DNA from: JAZRUY01 sp045598845
GTDB lineage: Bacteria > Verrucomicrobiota > Lentisphaeria > Victivallales > Victivallaceae
Length of the DNA: 11,325 bases
Assembly (NCBI GenBank): GCA_045598845.1
Contig: JAZRUY010000044.1
Span: 1 to 11,325 of the forward strand
Direction: 5' to 3'
The notes under the pieces are model-generated. The model worked only from the letters and a program-made list of their open reading frames with translations, was not told where the DNA came from and ran no database searches. The position numbers and the translations under genes are program-made. Every line of letters begins with the position of its first letter. Position 1 is the stretch's first letter. Shown in pieces: positions 1 to 7,360 of the stretch.

Positions 1-627
1 GGACGGCACCCGGTCGAAAACCGAGAGTTTCACCCGGCGGTATTCATCGAAGCCGCCGGCGTAACGGTCCTCGTGATCGGATTCCAGATTGAGCAGCGCC
101 GCCGCGGACGGCGCGAAATCCCGGCACAGTTCGAGTTGAAACGAACTGACCTCCACCACCGCGACCGGGGCGGCGCCGAGCCGGTTTTCCGCATCCCGGG
201 CCGCCAGTTCCGAAAGGGGCAGCCCGATGTTGCCGGCTTCGAAGGCATTGACGCCGACCGACCGCAGCAGCGCGCCGGTCAACTCGGTGGCGGTGGTTTT
301 CCCGTTGGTGCCGGTTACCGCCGCCAGCGGATGCCGCCAGTGCCGGAATCCGAATTCCAGTTCGCCGATGAATTCCCACCGCCCGGCTTCCGCGCCGGCG
401 GCGGCCGCTTTCCAGGCCGGGGATTTCAGCGGATGCACCCCCCGACTGGCGACGACGATGTCCGCCCCGTCGAAGTCCGCCGCCGAAAAGCCGTCGTCGT
501 TGACCTCCCGGACGGAGTAACCGCGGAGCCCGGCCAGACGCTTCACCGCCCGGCCGGAAACTCCGCGGGATCCGAGGACGGTCAGATTTTTATTTTTATC
601 TTTACCGCCGCATGATTCGGAATACAT
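1..627 (-). CDS. murD: UDP-N-acetylmuramoylalanine--D-glutamate ligase, N-terminal part (cut by window edge)
   Basis: MurD is the cytoplasmic ATP-dependent ligase that adds D-glutamate to UDP-MurNAc-L-Ala in peptidoglycan precursor synthesis. Only the first 209 residues are in the window; the reading frame is open to base 1. Visible signs are a Rossmann-like start (VLGSRGVSG, 17-25), the ATP P-loop TGTNGKTT (105-112), the MurD hallmark EVSSFQLE (159-166), NLESDHEDRY (180-189), and YRRVKLSVF (196-204), whose K200 matches the carbamylated lysine of E. coli MurD (K198). GNIGLP (132-137) is also typical. The ATG at 627-625 is the only ATG before an in-frame stop at 678-676; the preceding GGGGGCC is a weak ribosome site. 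One oddity is that the usual SPG(I/V) motif reads SRGV (61-64). The gene is transcribed away from leuA. MurC/E/F are less likely because of the EVSSFQLE motif. Confidence 0.93.
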   Translation of the reverse strand, partial: MYSESCGGKDKNKNLTVLGSRGVSGRAVKRLAGLRGYSVREVNDDGFSAADFDGADIVVASRGVHPLKSPAWKAAAAGAEAGRWEFIGELEFGFRHWRHPLAAVTGTNGKTTATELTGALLRSVGVNAFEAGNIGLPLSELAARDAENRLGAAPVAVVEVSSFQLELCRDFAPSAAALLNLESDHEDRYAGGFDEYRRVKLSVFDRVPS

Positions 628-703
628 ATCCGGCCCCCGTTGTTTTTTTCTGTAAAACGCCTGACCGCCCCGGCGTTAACCGGCGGCGGACCGCGCTGTG
701 GAA

Positions 704-731
704 AATATAGTTGCAATCCGGTCCGATTCAA
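704..731 (-). promoter_or_regulatory. candidate sigma70-type promoter for murD
   Basis: On the minus strand a -35-like TTGAAT (731-726) and a -10-like TATATT (709-704) are separated by 16 bp. Transcription would start near 697, giving a leader of about 70 nt before the murD ATG. It overlaps the leuA promoter candidate on the other strand. Called by eye from hexamer matches only. Confidence 0.4.
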
Positions 732-739
732 GGTATATT
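711..739 (+). promoter_or_regulatory. candidate sigma70-type promoter for leuA
   Basis: TTGCAA (711-716) and TATATT (734-739) are 17 bp apart, in an AT-rich island inside otherwise GC-rich DNA. A start near 746 would give a leader of about 65 nt before leuA. No leucine-rich leader peptide or attenuator hairpin is apparent in that leader. Confidence 0.45.
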
Positions 740-809
740 TGTATTTCAAGAATATTAAGGGTCGGTAACAGTACGCCGCCGCCGCTCGGCGCGGCAGTTT
801 TGGAGATAT

Positions 810-2534
810 ATGAAAATGAGCGGAACGAGAGTGAAATACCGTTATCCGGAGCCGGTCAAAATCACCGGGCGGCAATGGCCGGATAAAGTGATAACCAGGG
901 CGCCGGTCTGGACCTCGGTGGATCTGCGCGACGGCAACCAGGCGTTGCCGGAACCGATGAATCCGGAAAAAAAACTGGAATATTTCCGGATGCTCGCCGG
1001 TATCGGCTTTAAGGAGATAGAAGTCAGTTTTCCGTCCAGTTCCGAAGACGATTTCAATTTCGTGCGGATGCTGATAGAGAAAAATCTCATTCCGGACGAT
1101 GTGCGGATTTCCGTGCTGACGCAGGCGCGGCGGCACCTGATCGACCGCACCGTGGAATCCCTGAAAGGGGTGAAGAACGCGATCCTGCACTGCTATGTGG
1201 CGAGCAGCGACCTGCACGGCCGGTTCGTCTTTCACCATACCCGCGAAGATGTGCTGAAGATGGCGGTGGAAGGCACCCGGATGTGCCGCGAGGCGCTGGA
1301 GCGCGCCGGTCTGCTGGATGTCTGCGCCTACGAATTTTCACCGGAGGAATTCACCGACAGCGATCTGGATTTCGTGGTGGATATGTGCATCGCCGTCAAA
1401 CAGACCTGGGGCAAGGCCGCCAAGGAGAATTTCATCCTCAATCTGCCGGCCACGGTGGAGCGCCGTCCGCCCAACCAGTACGCCGACATGATCGAGCTTT
1501 TCTGCCGCAAGTATCCCTATATGGACGAAACCACCGTGAGCATCCACGCCCATAACGACCAGGGGTGCGCGGTGGCGGCCAGCGAAATGGCGATCATGGC
1601 GGGAGCGACCCGGGTGGAGGGCACGATTTTCGGGCACGGGGAGCGCACCGGCAATCTGGATATTTCGGTACTTGCGCTCAATCTGGAATCCTTCGGAGTG
1701 AAGACCGGACTCGATTTCGGCAATATGCCGGAAATCGTGCGCATCGTGGAGCGCAACTCCGGCATCGAAGTGCATCCGCGGCATCCTTATGCGGGAGCGC
1801 TGGCGTTCACCGCGTTTTCCGGTTCGCATCAGGACGCCATCCGCAAAGGGCTGGATCAGCGGGAGGAGATCAGCGGTTTCTTCGATCAGGGCTGGAAAGT
1901 GCCGTATCTGCATCTGGACCCGGCCGACATCGGCCGCCAGTATGAAAAACTCATCCGCATCAACAGCCAGTCGGGCAAAGGCGGGGTGGTGTTTGTGCTG
2001 GAAAACGAATTCGGCATTTATCCGCCCAAGAGCATGCATCCGGAAATCGGCGCGGCGGCGCAGCGTTACCTGGACGCTCACGGCGGGGAGATCGATTCCG
2101 CGCTGCTGCGCCGGATCTTCACCGAGTGTTTCGTCAATCAGACGGGGTGCTACGGGATGGATAACTATACCCGTACCGTCGAAGACGGAAATTCGGAAGT
2201 GAAATTCACATGGCGCGCCGACGGCAAAGAGTACGTTTTAAGCGGGACCGGCAACGGTCCGCTGTCGGCGGTGGTGCATGCGCTCAAGGCGGCCGGGCTG
2301 ATGCCGGAATTCAAACTGGAGGAGTTCACCGAAAGCAGTCTGGGCAAGGACGCCGACGCCCATGCCATCGCCTTTATCGGGCTCCGCTGCGGCTGCGGCG
2401 CCGACGGACACGGCGGCACGCTGGTATATGCCGCCGGCGAACATTCCAATATCGATCTGGCCGCGCTCAACGCGCTGGTGAGCGCCATGAACCGGGCGGC
2501 GGCGGCGGGCGTGTTTCAACCGGTGAAAAAATAG
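810..2534 (+). CDS. leuA: 2-isopropylmalate synthase (long form)
   Basis: Catalyses the first committed step of leucine synthesis, condensing acetyl-CoA with 2-oxoisovalerate. The 574-residue protein has the DRE-TIM (HMGL-like) barrel over about residues 25-310. SVDLRDGNQ (36-44) contains the catalytic Arg40 and metal-binding Asp41. SIHAHNDQG (from S244) has the metal ligands H246 and H248, and GHGERTGN follows shortly after. The C-terminal part, from about residue 440, fits the LeuA allosteric/dimerisation domain that binds leucine. The length and the N-terminal extension (PVKITGRQWPDKVITRAPVW) match the long LeuA class seen in actinobacteria and yeast rather than the roughly 520-aa E. coli type. 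GGAG at 802-805 precedes ATG 810; ATG 816 (third codon) is an alternative. No leuB, leuC or leuD is adjacent. It is probably co-transcribed with the downstream carboxypeptidase (10-bp gap). Confidence 0.95.
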   Translation: MKMSGTRVKYRYPEPVKITGRQWPDKVITRAPVWTSVDLRDGNQALPEPMNPEKKLEYFRMLAGIGFKEIEVSFPSSSEDDFNFVRMLIEKNLIPDDVRISVLTQARRHLIDRTVESLKGVKNAILHCYVASSDLHGRFVFHHTREDVLKMAVEGTRMCREALERAGLLDVCAYEFSPEEFTDSDLDFVVDMCIAVKQTWGKAAKENFILNLPATVERRPPNQYADMIELFCRKYPYMDETTVSIHAHNDQGCAVAASEMAIMAGATRVEGTIFGHGERTGNLDISVLALNLESFGVKTGLDFGNMPEIVRIVERNSGIEVHPRHPYAGALAFTAFSGSHQDAIRKGLDQREEISGFFDQGWKVPYLHLDPADIGRQYEKLIRINSQSGKGGVVFVLENEFGIYPPKSMHPEIGAAAQRYLDAHGGEIDSALLRRIFTECFVNQTGCYGMDNYTRTVEDGNSEVKFTWRADGKEYVLSGTGNGPLSAVVHALKAAGLMPEFKLEEFTESSLGKDADAHAIAFIGLRCGCGADGHGGTLVYAAGEHSNIDLAALNALVSAMNRAAAAGVFQPVKK

Positions 2535-2544
2535 GCGCGTCAAT

Positions 2545-3729
2545 ATGGAAAAAAAGGAAAAACGCAGTTCAGTCGGCAAACTTACGCTGGCGATTTTCGC
2601 GGTCATCATCTCGGTGCATTTAGTGCTGCTCGCCGTGCTGGCCGGCAAGCGCTCCCCGCGGACACCGGACGCGGATGAGGAAACAGTTGAGGAAACTCCG
2701 GCGGCGGCCGGCCGGGATACAACGGAGACACCGGTTATCACCCGTTCTGAAAACGGCGGCGTGACGCCGGCCGGGCTGTGGAACTGGTACAAACTGGAAA
2801 AAACCGCCGGGAACGGCGCGTTGCCGCCGCCGGGAAGCGGGTTCCTCTACCGCCGTCTTTCCGGTAATCCCCGGTTCGGCGAGCCGTTCAACTATTCCAG
2901 ATCGCGCCATACGGATTTCTCGCCCAAGGAAATCAGCCCCGGCAGCGCCGGAGCCAGGGCCGGCATTCTGGTCGATATGGACAGCCGGACGGTGCTGTGG
3001 GATAAAAATCCGGAGAAGATGCTGCCGCCCGCTTCGATGACCAAGATGATGACTCTGCTGCTGTGTTTCGAGCGGATGGAGAACCGGCGGGACTTTTCCC
3101 CGGAAACGACGGTGCAGGTTACTTCCGAGGCGGCCGCGGTCAAAGAAGGCGAAATCTGGCTGGATACCAGGGAAAAAATCAGCGTGGACAACCTGCTCAA
3201 GGCGGCCGCGATCAAGAGCGCCAACGACGCCGCGGTGCAGCTGGCCTGCCTTATGGAGGGCGGCAGCGCGCAGTTCGTGCCGCTGATGAACCGCCGGGCG
3301 CGGGAGATCGGCATGCGCCACACCGACTTTATAAACCCGTGCGGCCTGCCGGGCAAAAATTCCGATTCGCGCAGTTGCGCCGAGGACATGGTGCTGCTGG
3401 GGGAGCGGCTCACCGAATACCCGCTGCTGATGAAATATCTCGCCACCCAGCAGGAAACCATTCCCAGGCAGAAGGTTTCCTCCGCGGCGGCCGACTCGAC
3501 CGTGCTGACTTCGACCAATAAACTGATAAATCCGCACTATCCCGGAGTGGACGGGATGAAAACCGGATATACCAGGGCGGCCGGATCCTGCCTGACTTTC
3601 AGCGCCGTGCGCGGCGGCCGCCGGCTGATGGGCTGCGTGATGGGATTTCCGAACGCCGTAGACCGGGATAATTTCTGCCGCCGGCTGCTGGACTGGGGGT
3701 ACAAGCGGATCGGAAGCATGCCGCTTTGA
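2545..3729 (+). CDS. D-alanyl-D-alanine carboxypeptidase (peptidase S11, PBP5/DacF-like), N-terminally anchored
   Basis: Trims the terminal D-Ala from peptidoglycan stem pentapeptides in the periplasm. All three penicillin-binding motifs are present in order: SMTK with nucleophile S164 and K167, SAN at 225-227, and KTG at 339-341. A basic N-terminus (MEKKEKR) leads into one hydrophobic segment (about 13-34), which looks like an uncleaved anchor or signal sequence. A Pro/Thr/Glu-rich linker of roughly 100 residues comes next. The protein stops about 50 residues after KTG, so the C-terminal beta domain and amphipathic membrane helix of E. coli PBP5 are absent; anchoring seems moved to the N-terminus. 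The ATG lies 10 bp after the leuA stop with no good Shine-Dalgarno sequence, so translation may be coupled to leuA. No direct functional link to leucine synthesis is seen. The exact paralogue (dacA, dacB, dacF) cannot be named. Confidence 0.9.
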   Translation: MEKKEKRSSVGKLTLAIFAVIISVHLVLLAVLAGKRSPRTPDADEETVEETPAAAGRDTTETPVITRSENGGVTPAGLWNWYKLEKTAGNGALPPPGSGFLYRRLSGNPRFGEPFNYSRSRHTDFSPKEISPGSAGARAGILVDMDSRTVLWDKNPEKMLPPASMTKMMTLLLCFERMENRRDFSPETTVQVTSEAAAVKEGEIWLDTREKISVDNLLKAAAIKSANDAAVQLACLMEGGSAQFVPLMNRRAREIGMRHTDFINPCGLPGKNSDSRSCAEDMVLLGERLTEYPLLMKYLATQQETIPRQKVSSAAADSTVLTSTNKLINPHYPGVDGMKTGYTRAAGSCLTFSAVRGGRRLMGCVMGFPNAVDRDNFCRRLLDWGYKRIGSMPL

Positions 3730-3751
3730 CCGGAGCGCTTTTTCCGGTTTT
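3729..3751 (+). terminator. weak intrinsic terminator after the carboxypeptidase gene
   Basis: ACCGGA (3729-3734) pairs with TCCGGT (3743-3748) around an 8-nt loop, and the stem runs into TTTT (3748-3751). It begins at the last base of the stop codon. The stem is only 6 bp, so efficiency is uncertain. Confidence 0.4.
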
Positions 3752-3765
3752 GAGGAGACAAGGCA

Positions 3766-3796
3766 TTGACGGAAAGACATTCCGGTGCAATATTAT
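3766..3796 (+). promoter_or_regulatory. candidate promoter for the HU-family gene
   Basis: TTGACG (3766-3771, 5 of 6 consensus) is followed 19 bp later by TATTAT (3791-3796, 5 of 6). A 17-bp spacing gives the poorer AATATT. It would leave a 5' leader of about 70 nt before the HU ATG. Its position just after a terminator candidate fits an independent transcript. Confidence 0.45.
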
Positions 3797-3875
3797 AAGG
3801 TTATCCGCAACGGCGGATGCGGCGGACCCGTAAGATACGGAATTCGGAGAAATTCAGAAGCTTAAGGAAGGGAAA

Positions 3876-4175
3876 ATGACGAAACGCGATCTGGTTGTGA
3901 AAATCGCCCGCGACACCGGTTTTATTCAGAATGATGTGGCCGAGGTGGTGCAGCGGACTTTGGATTATATGGCGGAGGAACTGCGGTCGGGCAATACTAT
4001 CGAACTGCGGAATTTCGGAGTGTTCGAAATCAAAGTGCGCAAGAGCCGCAAGGGGCGCAACCCCAACAAGCCGGCCGACGAAGTGGTGATACCGGAGCGC
4101 GCGGTGGTGAAATTCCGGGCCGGCAAGGAACTGAAAGCGGCGGTGGAGAAACTCAACCCGAAGCGCTTCAGATGA
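3876..4175 (+). CDS. HU/IHF-family nucleoid DNA-binding protein
   Basis: Small dimeric protein that bends and compacts DNA. The 99 residues cover the whole bacterial HU/IHF fold: an N-terminal helical dimer part (1-45), NFGVFEIKVRKSRKGRNP, and the signature GRNPNKP (60-66) at the tip of the DNA-binding arm, where P63 is the intercalating proline. The C-terminal strand and helix (PERAVVKFRAGKELKAAVEKL) are typical. The length is a little above the usual 90 because of the basic tail NPKRFR. A strong ribosome site, AAGGAAGGG (3864-3872), lies 3 nt before the ATG. The gene stands alone between terminator candidates. HU and the IHF subunits cannot be told apart reliably here; the extended arm sequence is somewhat IHF-like. 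Confidence 0.92.
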   Translation: MTKRDLVVKIARDTGFIQNDVAEVVQRTLDYMAEELRSGNTIELRNFGVFEIKVRKSRKGRNPNKPADEVVIPERAVVKFRAGKELKAAVEKLNPKRFR

Positions 4176-4209
4176 TCCGCTCCGGCGGAGTTAACCGGAA
4201 TAAAATGTG

Positions 4210-4255
4210 AAACGTCCGTTGAAATTTAAAGGTTCCGGGCGTTTCCGGTTTTTTT
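4210..4255 (+). terminator. candidate intrinsic terminator between the HU gene and hisS
   Basis: AAACGTCCG (4210-4218) can pair with CGGGCGTTT (4236-4244) as a 9-bp stem with one G-U pair and a 17-nt loop. Four bases later there is a run of seven T (4249-4255). A smaller CCGG/CCGG hairpin (4235-4238 with 4245-4248) lies directly against the T run and is an alternative fold. Confidence 0.45.
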
Positions 4256-4315
4256 CCGGATATTACTGAAAATTTGTGAATAAAAACAAACAACAATGAA
4301 CGGATTCTGATTATC

Positions 4316-5581
4316 ATGGCTGGATTTGCCCCACCCCCGGGTACGGCGGATATATTCGCCGGCGAAGCGAAAAGATGGCGGACGATGGAAAACACCGCGG
4401 TGGAGATTTTTTCCCGCTACGGCTACGGGGAACTGCGCACGCCGGTCTTCGAATATACCGAGGTGTTCAAAAAAGGGCTCGGCGATGAAACCGAGGTGGT
4501 GCGCAAGGAGATGTACACCTTCGAGGACCGGGGCGGCCGCAGCCTGACCCTGCGCCCGGAGGGCACCGCCGGAGTGATGCGGGCGCTGCTCAATACCGAT
4601 GTGCTCAACGGAGTGGAACAGCGGGTTTTCTACTGCGGACCGATGTTCCGCGGCGAACGGCCGGCCGCCGGCCGCCGGCGCCAGTTTCATCAGGTGGGAG
4701 TGGAGAACTGCGGCCGGATTTCGCCGCTTATCGACGCCGAATGTATTTCCATGCTGGTCAATTATCTGGAAGCGCTGGGCATCACCGGATGCACGGTGGC
4801 GGTGAACACCCGCGGCACGGCGGCCGACCGGCCGGCGGCGGAGGAACTGCTGCGCGGTTATTTCGCGCCGCGGCTGGACAGAATGTGCGAGGACTGCCGC
4901 ACCCGTTTTGAACGCAACATCTGGCGGATGCTGGACTGCAAGCAGGAGCGCTGCCGGGCGGAGATCGCCGGCGCGCCGGATTATGCGCGCGGTTTCAGCG
5001 CGGAGTCGCAGGCCTATTTCGATGAACTGGTGAAAGCGCTTACCGCGCTGAAAGTGAATTTCAAAGTCGATCCGCTGCTGGTGCGCGGACTGGATTACTA
5101 TGTGCATACGGTTTTTGAAGTGACGCATCCGGGGCTCGGCCCGGCCACCGCCATTGGGGGCGGTGGCCGTTACGAACTGACGCTGCCCGGGCAGAGCCGC
5201 CCGCTGGCCGGTGTCGGATTCGCCGCCGGCATGGAGCGGCTGCTGCTGGTGCAGGACGCGCCGGGAATCGGCGCCGCCGCGGACGGCGCACCGGAAGCGG
5301 GTCTGGCGGGATTGAACGCCGAAGCGCGGCTGGCCAATCTGGTGCTGGCCGATGAACTGCGCCGGGCGGGGGTGAAAACGGCGGTGATGCTGGAGGACCG
5401 CTCCTTCAAGGCGCAACTGCGGGAAATCAACCGGATCGGCGCGGCCTTCGCGGTAATCCGCGGCGAAAGCGAGATGGCGAACGGCACCGCGGTGATCAAG
5501 AATATGGCGGACGGTTCGCAGCGGGAAGTGCCGGCGGCGGAGCTGCCCGGCGAACTGCTGCGGCTGAGCGGCCGGAAATAA
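4316..5581 (+). CDS. hisS: histidyl-tRNA synthetase
   Basis: Class II aminoacyl-tRNA synthetase that charges tRNA-His in the cytoplasm. The 421-residue length is normal. Visible features are the N-terminal PPPGTADIF start, the TLRPEGTAGVMRA segment (78-90), motif 2 (FRGERPAAGRRRQFHQVGVE, 111-130), the HisRS-specific histidine-binding LVRGLDYYVHTVFE (255-268), and motif 3 GVGFAAGMERLL (299-310). The C-terminal anticodon-binding domain (about 335-420) retains DRSFKAQLREINRIGAAFAVIRGE. Cysteines 191, 194, 208 and 213 (CEDC and LDCKQERC) are a known feature of many HisRS insertion domains. The ATG at 4316 is the first in-frame start giving the conserved N-terminus, but there is no evident Shine-Dalgarno sequence in the AT-rich leader. 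adk follows after 49 bp, probably in the same transcript. Confidence 0.96.
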   Translation: MAGFAPPPGTADIFAGEAKRWRTMENTAVEIFSRYGYGELRTPVFEYTEVFKKGLGDETEVVRKEMYTFEDRGGRSLTLRPEGTAGVMRALLNTDVLNGVEQRVFYCGPMFRGERPAAGRRRQFHQVGVENCGRISPLIDAECISMLVNYLEALGITGCTVAVNTRGTAADRPAAEELLRGYFAPRLDRMCEDCRTRFERNIWRMLDCKQERCRAEIAGAPDYARGFSAESQAYFDELVKALTALKVNFKVDPLLVRGLDYYVHTVFEVTHPGLGPATAIGGGGRYELTLPGQSRPLAGVGFAAGMERLLLVQDAPGIGAAADGAPEAGLAGLNAEARLANLVLADELRRAGVKTAVMLEDRSFKAQLREINRIGAAFAVIRGESEMANGTAVIKNMADGSQREVPAAELPGELLRLSGRK

Positions 5582-5630
5582 GAGTTTTCCAAGTCAAAGC
5601 GGACTGTAAAATAAACCTGGGAGCGGAAAA

Positions 5631-6290
5631 ATGCTGAAACAGAAAAATCTCATCTTCATCGGGGCGCCGGGAGCCGGAAAAGGCACGGTATCGGAGCGCA
5701 TTCTGGCGGAGTACCCGCTGGCGCACATTTCAACCGGAGATATCCTGCGCGGTGAAATCAGCCGCGGCACCGCTCTGGGCAAACAGGCCGCCGCGCTGAT
5801 GAAAGAGGGAAAACTGGTGCCGGATGAAGTCGTGGCCGGCATGGTGCGGGCCCGGCTGGCCGAACCGGACTGCCGCAACGGTTTTATTCTGGACGGGTTT
5901 CCGCGCACCGTCCCCCAGGCGGATCTGCTCGAAACCGCGCTGCGCGAACTCGGCATGACTCTGGACCGGGTGATTTACCTGAAAGCGGACGATGAACTGC
6001 TGCTCTCGCGGCTGACCTCCCGGATCGGCTGCCGCGGATGCGGAGCCATCTACAACAAACTCTATCTGCCGCCGAAAAAAGAAAATGTCTGCGACAAATG
6101 CGGCGGAGAACTGTTCCAGCGCCCGGACGATTCCCTGGAAACGGCCAAGGCGCGGCTCAAGGTTTTCTACGAACAGACCAGCTCGCTGATCGACTATTAT
6201 TCCAAGGAGGGCGTGCTGCTGGAAGTGGCGGCAGGCGACAAGGAACAGATATTCCGTCTGCTGCAGCGCGAACTCGGCGGGGAAGAATAA
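5631..6290 (+). CDS. adk: adenylate kinase, zinc-lid long form
   Basis: Interconverts ATP + AMP and 2 ADP. The 219-residue protein has the P-loop GAPGAGKGT (11-19), the AMP-binding ISTGDILR (33-40), DGFPRT (88-93), and a long LID with a four-cysteine zinc site (C134, C137, C154, C157 in GCRGCG and CDKCGG). FQRPDDSLETAKARL (162-176) carries the usual LID and C-core arginines. The Cys4 lid is common in Gram-positive bacteria and several other phyla but absent from E. coli Adk. GGAG plus a 7-nt spacer precedes the ATG. It sits between hisS and map; the adk-map-infA order is that of the classic spc operon end. Confidence 0.96.
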   Translation: MLKQKNLIFIGAPGAGKGTVSERILAEYPLAHISTGDILRGEISRGTALGKQAAALMKEGKLVPDEVVAGMVRARLAEPDCRNGFILDGFPRTVPQADLLETALRELGMTLDRVIYLKADDELLLSRLTSRIGCRGCGAIYNKLYLPPKKENVCDKCGGELFQRPDDSLETAKARLKVFYEQTSSLIDYYSKEGVLLEVAAGDKEQIFRLLQRELGGEE

Positions 6291-6306
6291 AACCCCGGTG
6301 CGCGGT

Positions 6307-7086
6307 ATGGCTCGCAACTGCATAATCCACACTCCGGAGGAAATCGGGCGCATCCGCCGCGCCGCCGCCGCCACCGCGGAGGTGCGCGACCGGCTGGAGG
6401 AACTGGCGCGGCCGGGAATGACCACTTTCGACCTCGACCGGCTGGCGGCTGAACTTATCGCCGGAACCGGCGGCACCAGCGCCTTTCTGGGCTATGCCGG
6501 CTACCCCGGCAACATCTGCATTTCGCTGAACAATGTGGTGGTGCACGGCATCGCCTCGCCGGAACAGGTCATCGCGGACACCGATATTGTGAGCATCGAT
6601 GTGGGCGTGAGCATCGACGGCGCGGTAGGCGACTGCGCCCGCACTTTCGGGTTCGGCAAACTTGCGCCGGACACGGAGCGGCTGCTCCGCGGCACCGAAG
6701 AGGCGCTGACCGCCGGCATAAAGGCCGCGCTGCCCGGCAACCGCGTGCGGGACATTTCCCGCGCGGTGGAGGAAAAGGCGCGGGAATACGGCCTCGGCGT
6801 GGTGCGCGATTACGTGGGGCACGGGTGCGGCATCAGACTGCACGAGCCGCCGGAAGTGCCCAATTACGTCTGCCCGACCCCCGGGCCGGTGCTGGAGCCG
6901 GGGATGGTGCTCTGCATCGAGCCGATGCTGAATCTGGGCACCGGCAAGGTGGTTACCGACCGCGCCGACGGCTGGACGGTGCGCACCCGCGACGGCAAAC
7001 GGTCGGCTCATTTCGAACACATGGTACTTATAACCGATAACCAACCGGAGATTTTAACGTGGCCAAAGATGAAGCAATCAAAGTAG
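6307..7086 (+). CDS. map: type I methionine aminopeptidase
   Basis: Removes the initiator methionine from new proteins, using two metal ions. The pita-bread fold is recognisable over the whole protein: HTPEEIGRIRRA near the start, substrate-side VVHGIAS, metal ligands in SIDVGVSIDGAVGDCARTF (two Asp), DYVGHGCGIRLHEPPEVPNY (His), LCIEPML (Glu) and the final HFEHMVLIT (Glu). I chose ATG 6307 (259 residues); a GTG at 6298 in the same frame would add three residues and lies nearer a GGGGAAG stretch, so it remains possible. The gene starts 16 bp after adk. Its C-terminus runs eight residues past the usual ILT end (WPKMKQSK) and overlaps infA by 28 nt, suggesting coupled translation. Confidence 0.95.
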   Translation: MARNCIIHTPEEIGRIRRAAAATAEVRDRLEELARPGMTTFDLDRLAAELIAGTGGTSAFLGYAGYPGNICISLNNVVVHGIASPEQVIADTDIVSIDVGVSIDGAVGDCARTFGFGKLAPDTERLLRGTEEALTAGIKAALPGNRVRDISRAVEEKAREYGLGVVRDYVGHGCGIRLHEPPEVPNYVCPTPGPVLEPGMVLCIEPMLNLGTGKVVTDRADGWTVRTRDGKRSAHFEHMVLITDNQPEILTWPKMKQSK

Positions 7087-7280
7087 ACGGTATTGTGCGG
7101 GAACTGCTGCCCAACACGATGTTCAAGGTGGAGATTCCCGATGCCGGAGTGACGGTGAACGCCCATATTTCCGGCAAGATGCGGATGAATTTCATCCGGA
7201 TCCTGCCGGGCGACCAGGTGACGATGGAGATGTCGCCGTACGATCTGACCAAGGGCAGAATCATATTCCGGAAAAAGTAG
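7059..7280 (+). CDS. infA: translation initiation factor IF-1
   Basis: IF-1 binds the 30S A site during initiation. The 73-residue single S1/OB-fold protein is recognisable throughout: a MAKDEAIKVDGIVRELLPNTMFKVE start, AHISGKMRMNFIRILPGDQV in the centre, and SPYDLTKGRIIFRKK at the end. The start codon is GTG at 7059, supported by GGAG at 7047-7050 with an 8-nt spacer and by the conserved N-terminus. It begins inside the map gene (28-nt overlap). In the usual spc operon rpmJ and rpsM follow infA; here a hairpin and ackA follow instead. Confidence 0.96.
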   Translation: MAKDEAIKVDGIVRELLPNTMFKVEIPDAGVTVNAHISGKMRMNFIRILPGDQVTMEMSPYDLTKGRIIFRKK

Positions 7281-7286
7281 GTTTAC

Positions 7287-7318
7287 CGGCGGCGGACTGC
7301 GCCGCCGTACGCGTTTTT
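7287..7318 (+). terminator. GC-rich intrinsic terminator candidate after infA
   Basis: CGGCGGCG (7287-7294) pairs perfectly with CGCCGCCG (7300-7307) around GACTG. A run of five T (7314-7318) comes 6 nt after the stem. The stem is strong, but the gap to the T run is longer than ideal, so termination may be partial. Confidence 0.55.
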
Positions 7319-7360
7319 AATTCAAGTATCCGAAAGTTGATATTCAGGGAAGGAAGCAAA

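Noticed and set aside
698..886. Possible leader peptide before leuA starting at GTG 698.
   Set aside because: It starts upstream of the candidate promoter start point, has no run of leucine codons, and overlaps leuA out of frame without an attenuator hairpin.
1338..2081. Long minus-strand open frame (247 codons) inside leuA.
   Set aside because: It is opposite a well-supported enzyme gene in GC-rich DNA. The protein is His/Arg/Gly-rich with no known motif, typical of an antisense shadow. The same applies to the long minus frames inside the carboxypeptidase, hisS, map and ackA genes.
7337..7360. Upstream TTG start for ackA adding eight residues.
   Set aside because: ATG 7361 has a good AGGAAG ribosome site and gives the conserved MKVLVLNAGSSS start. 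The extra residues would cover that ribosome site.
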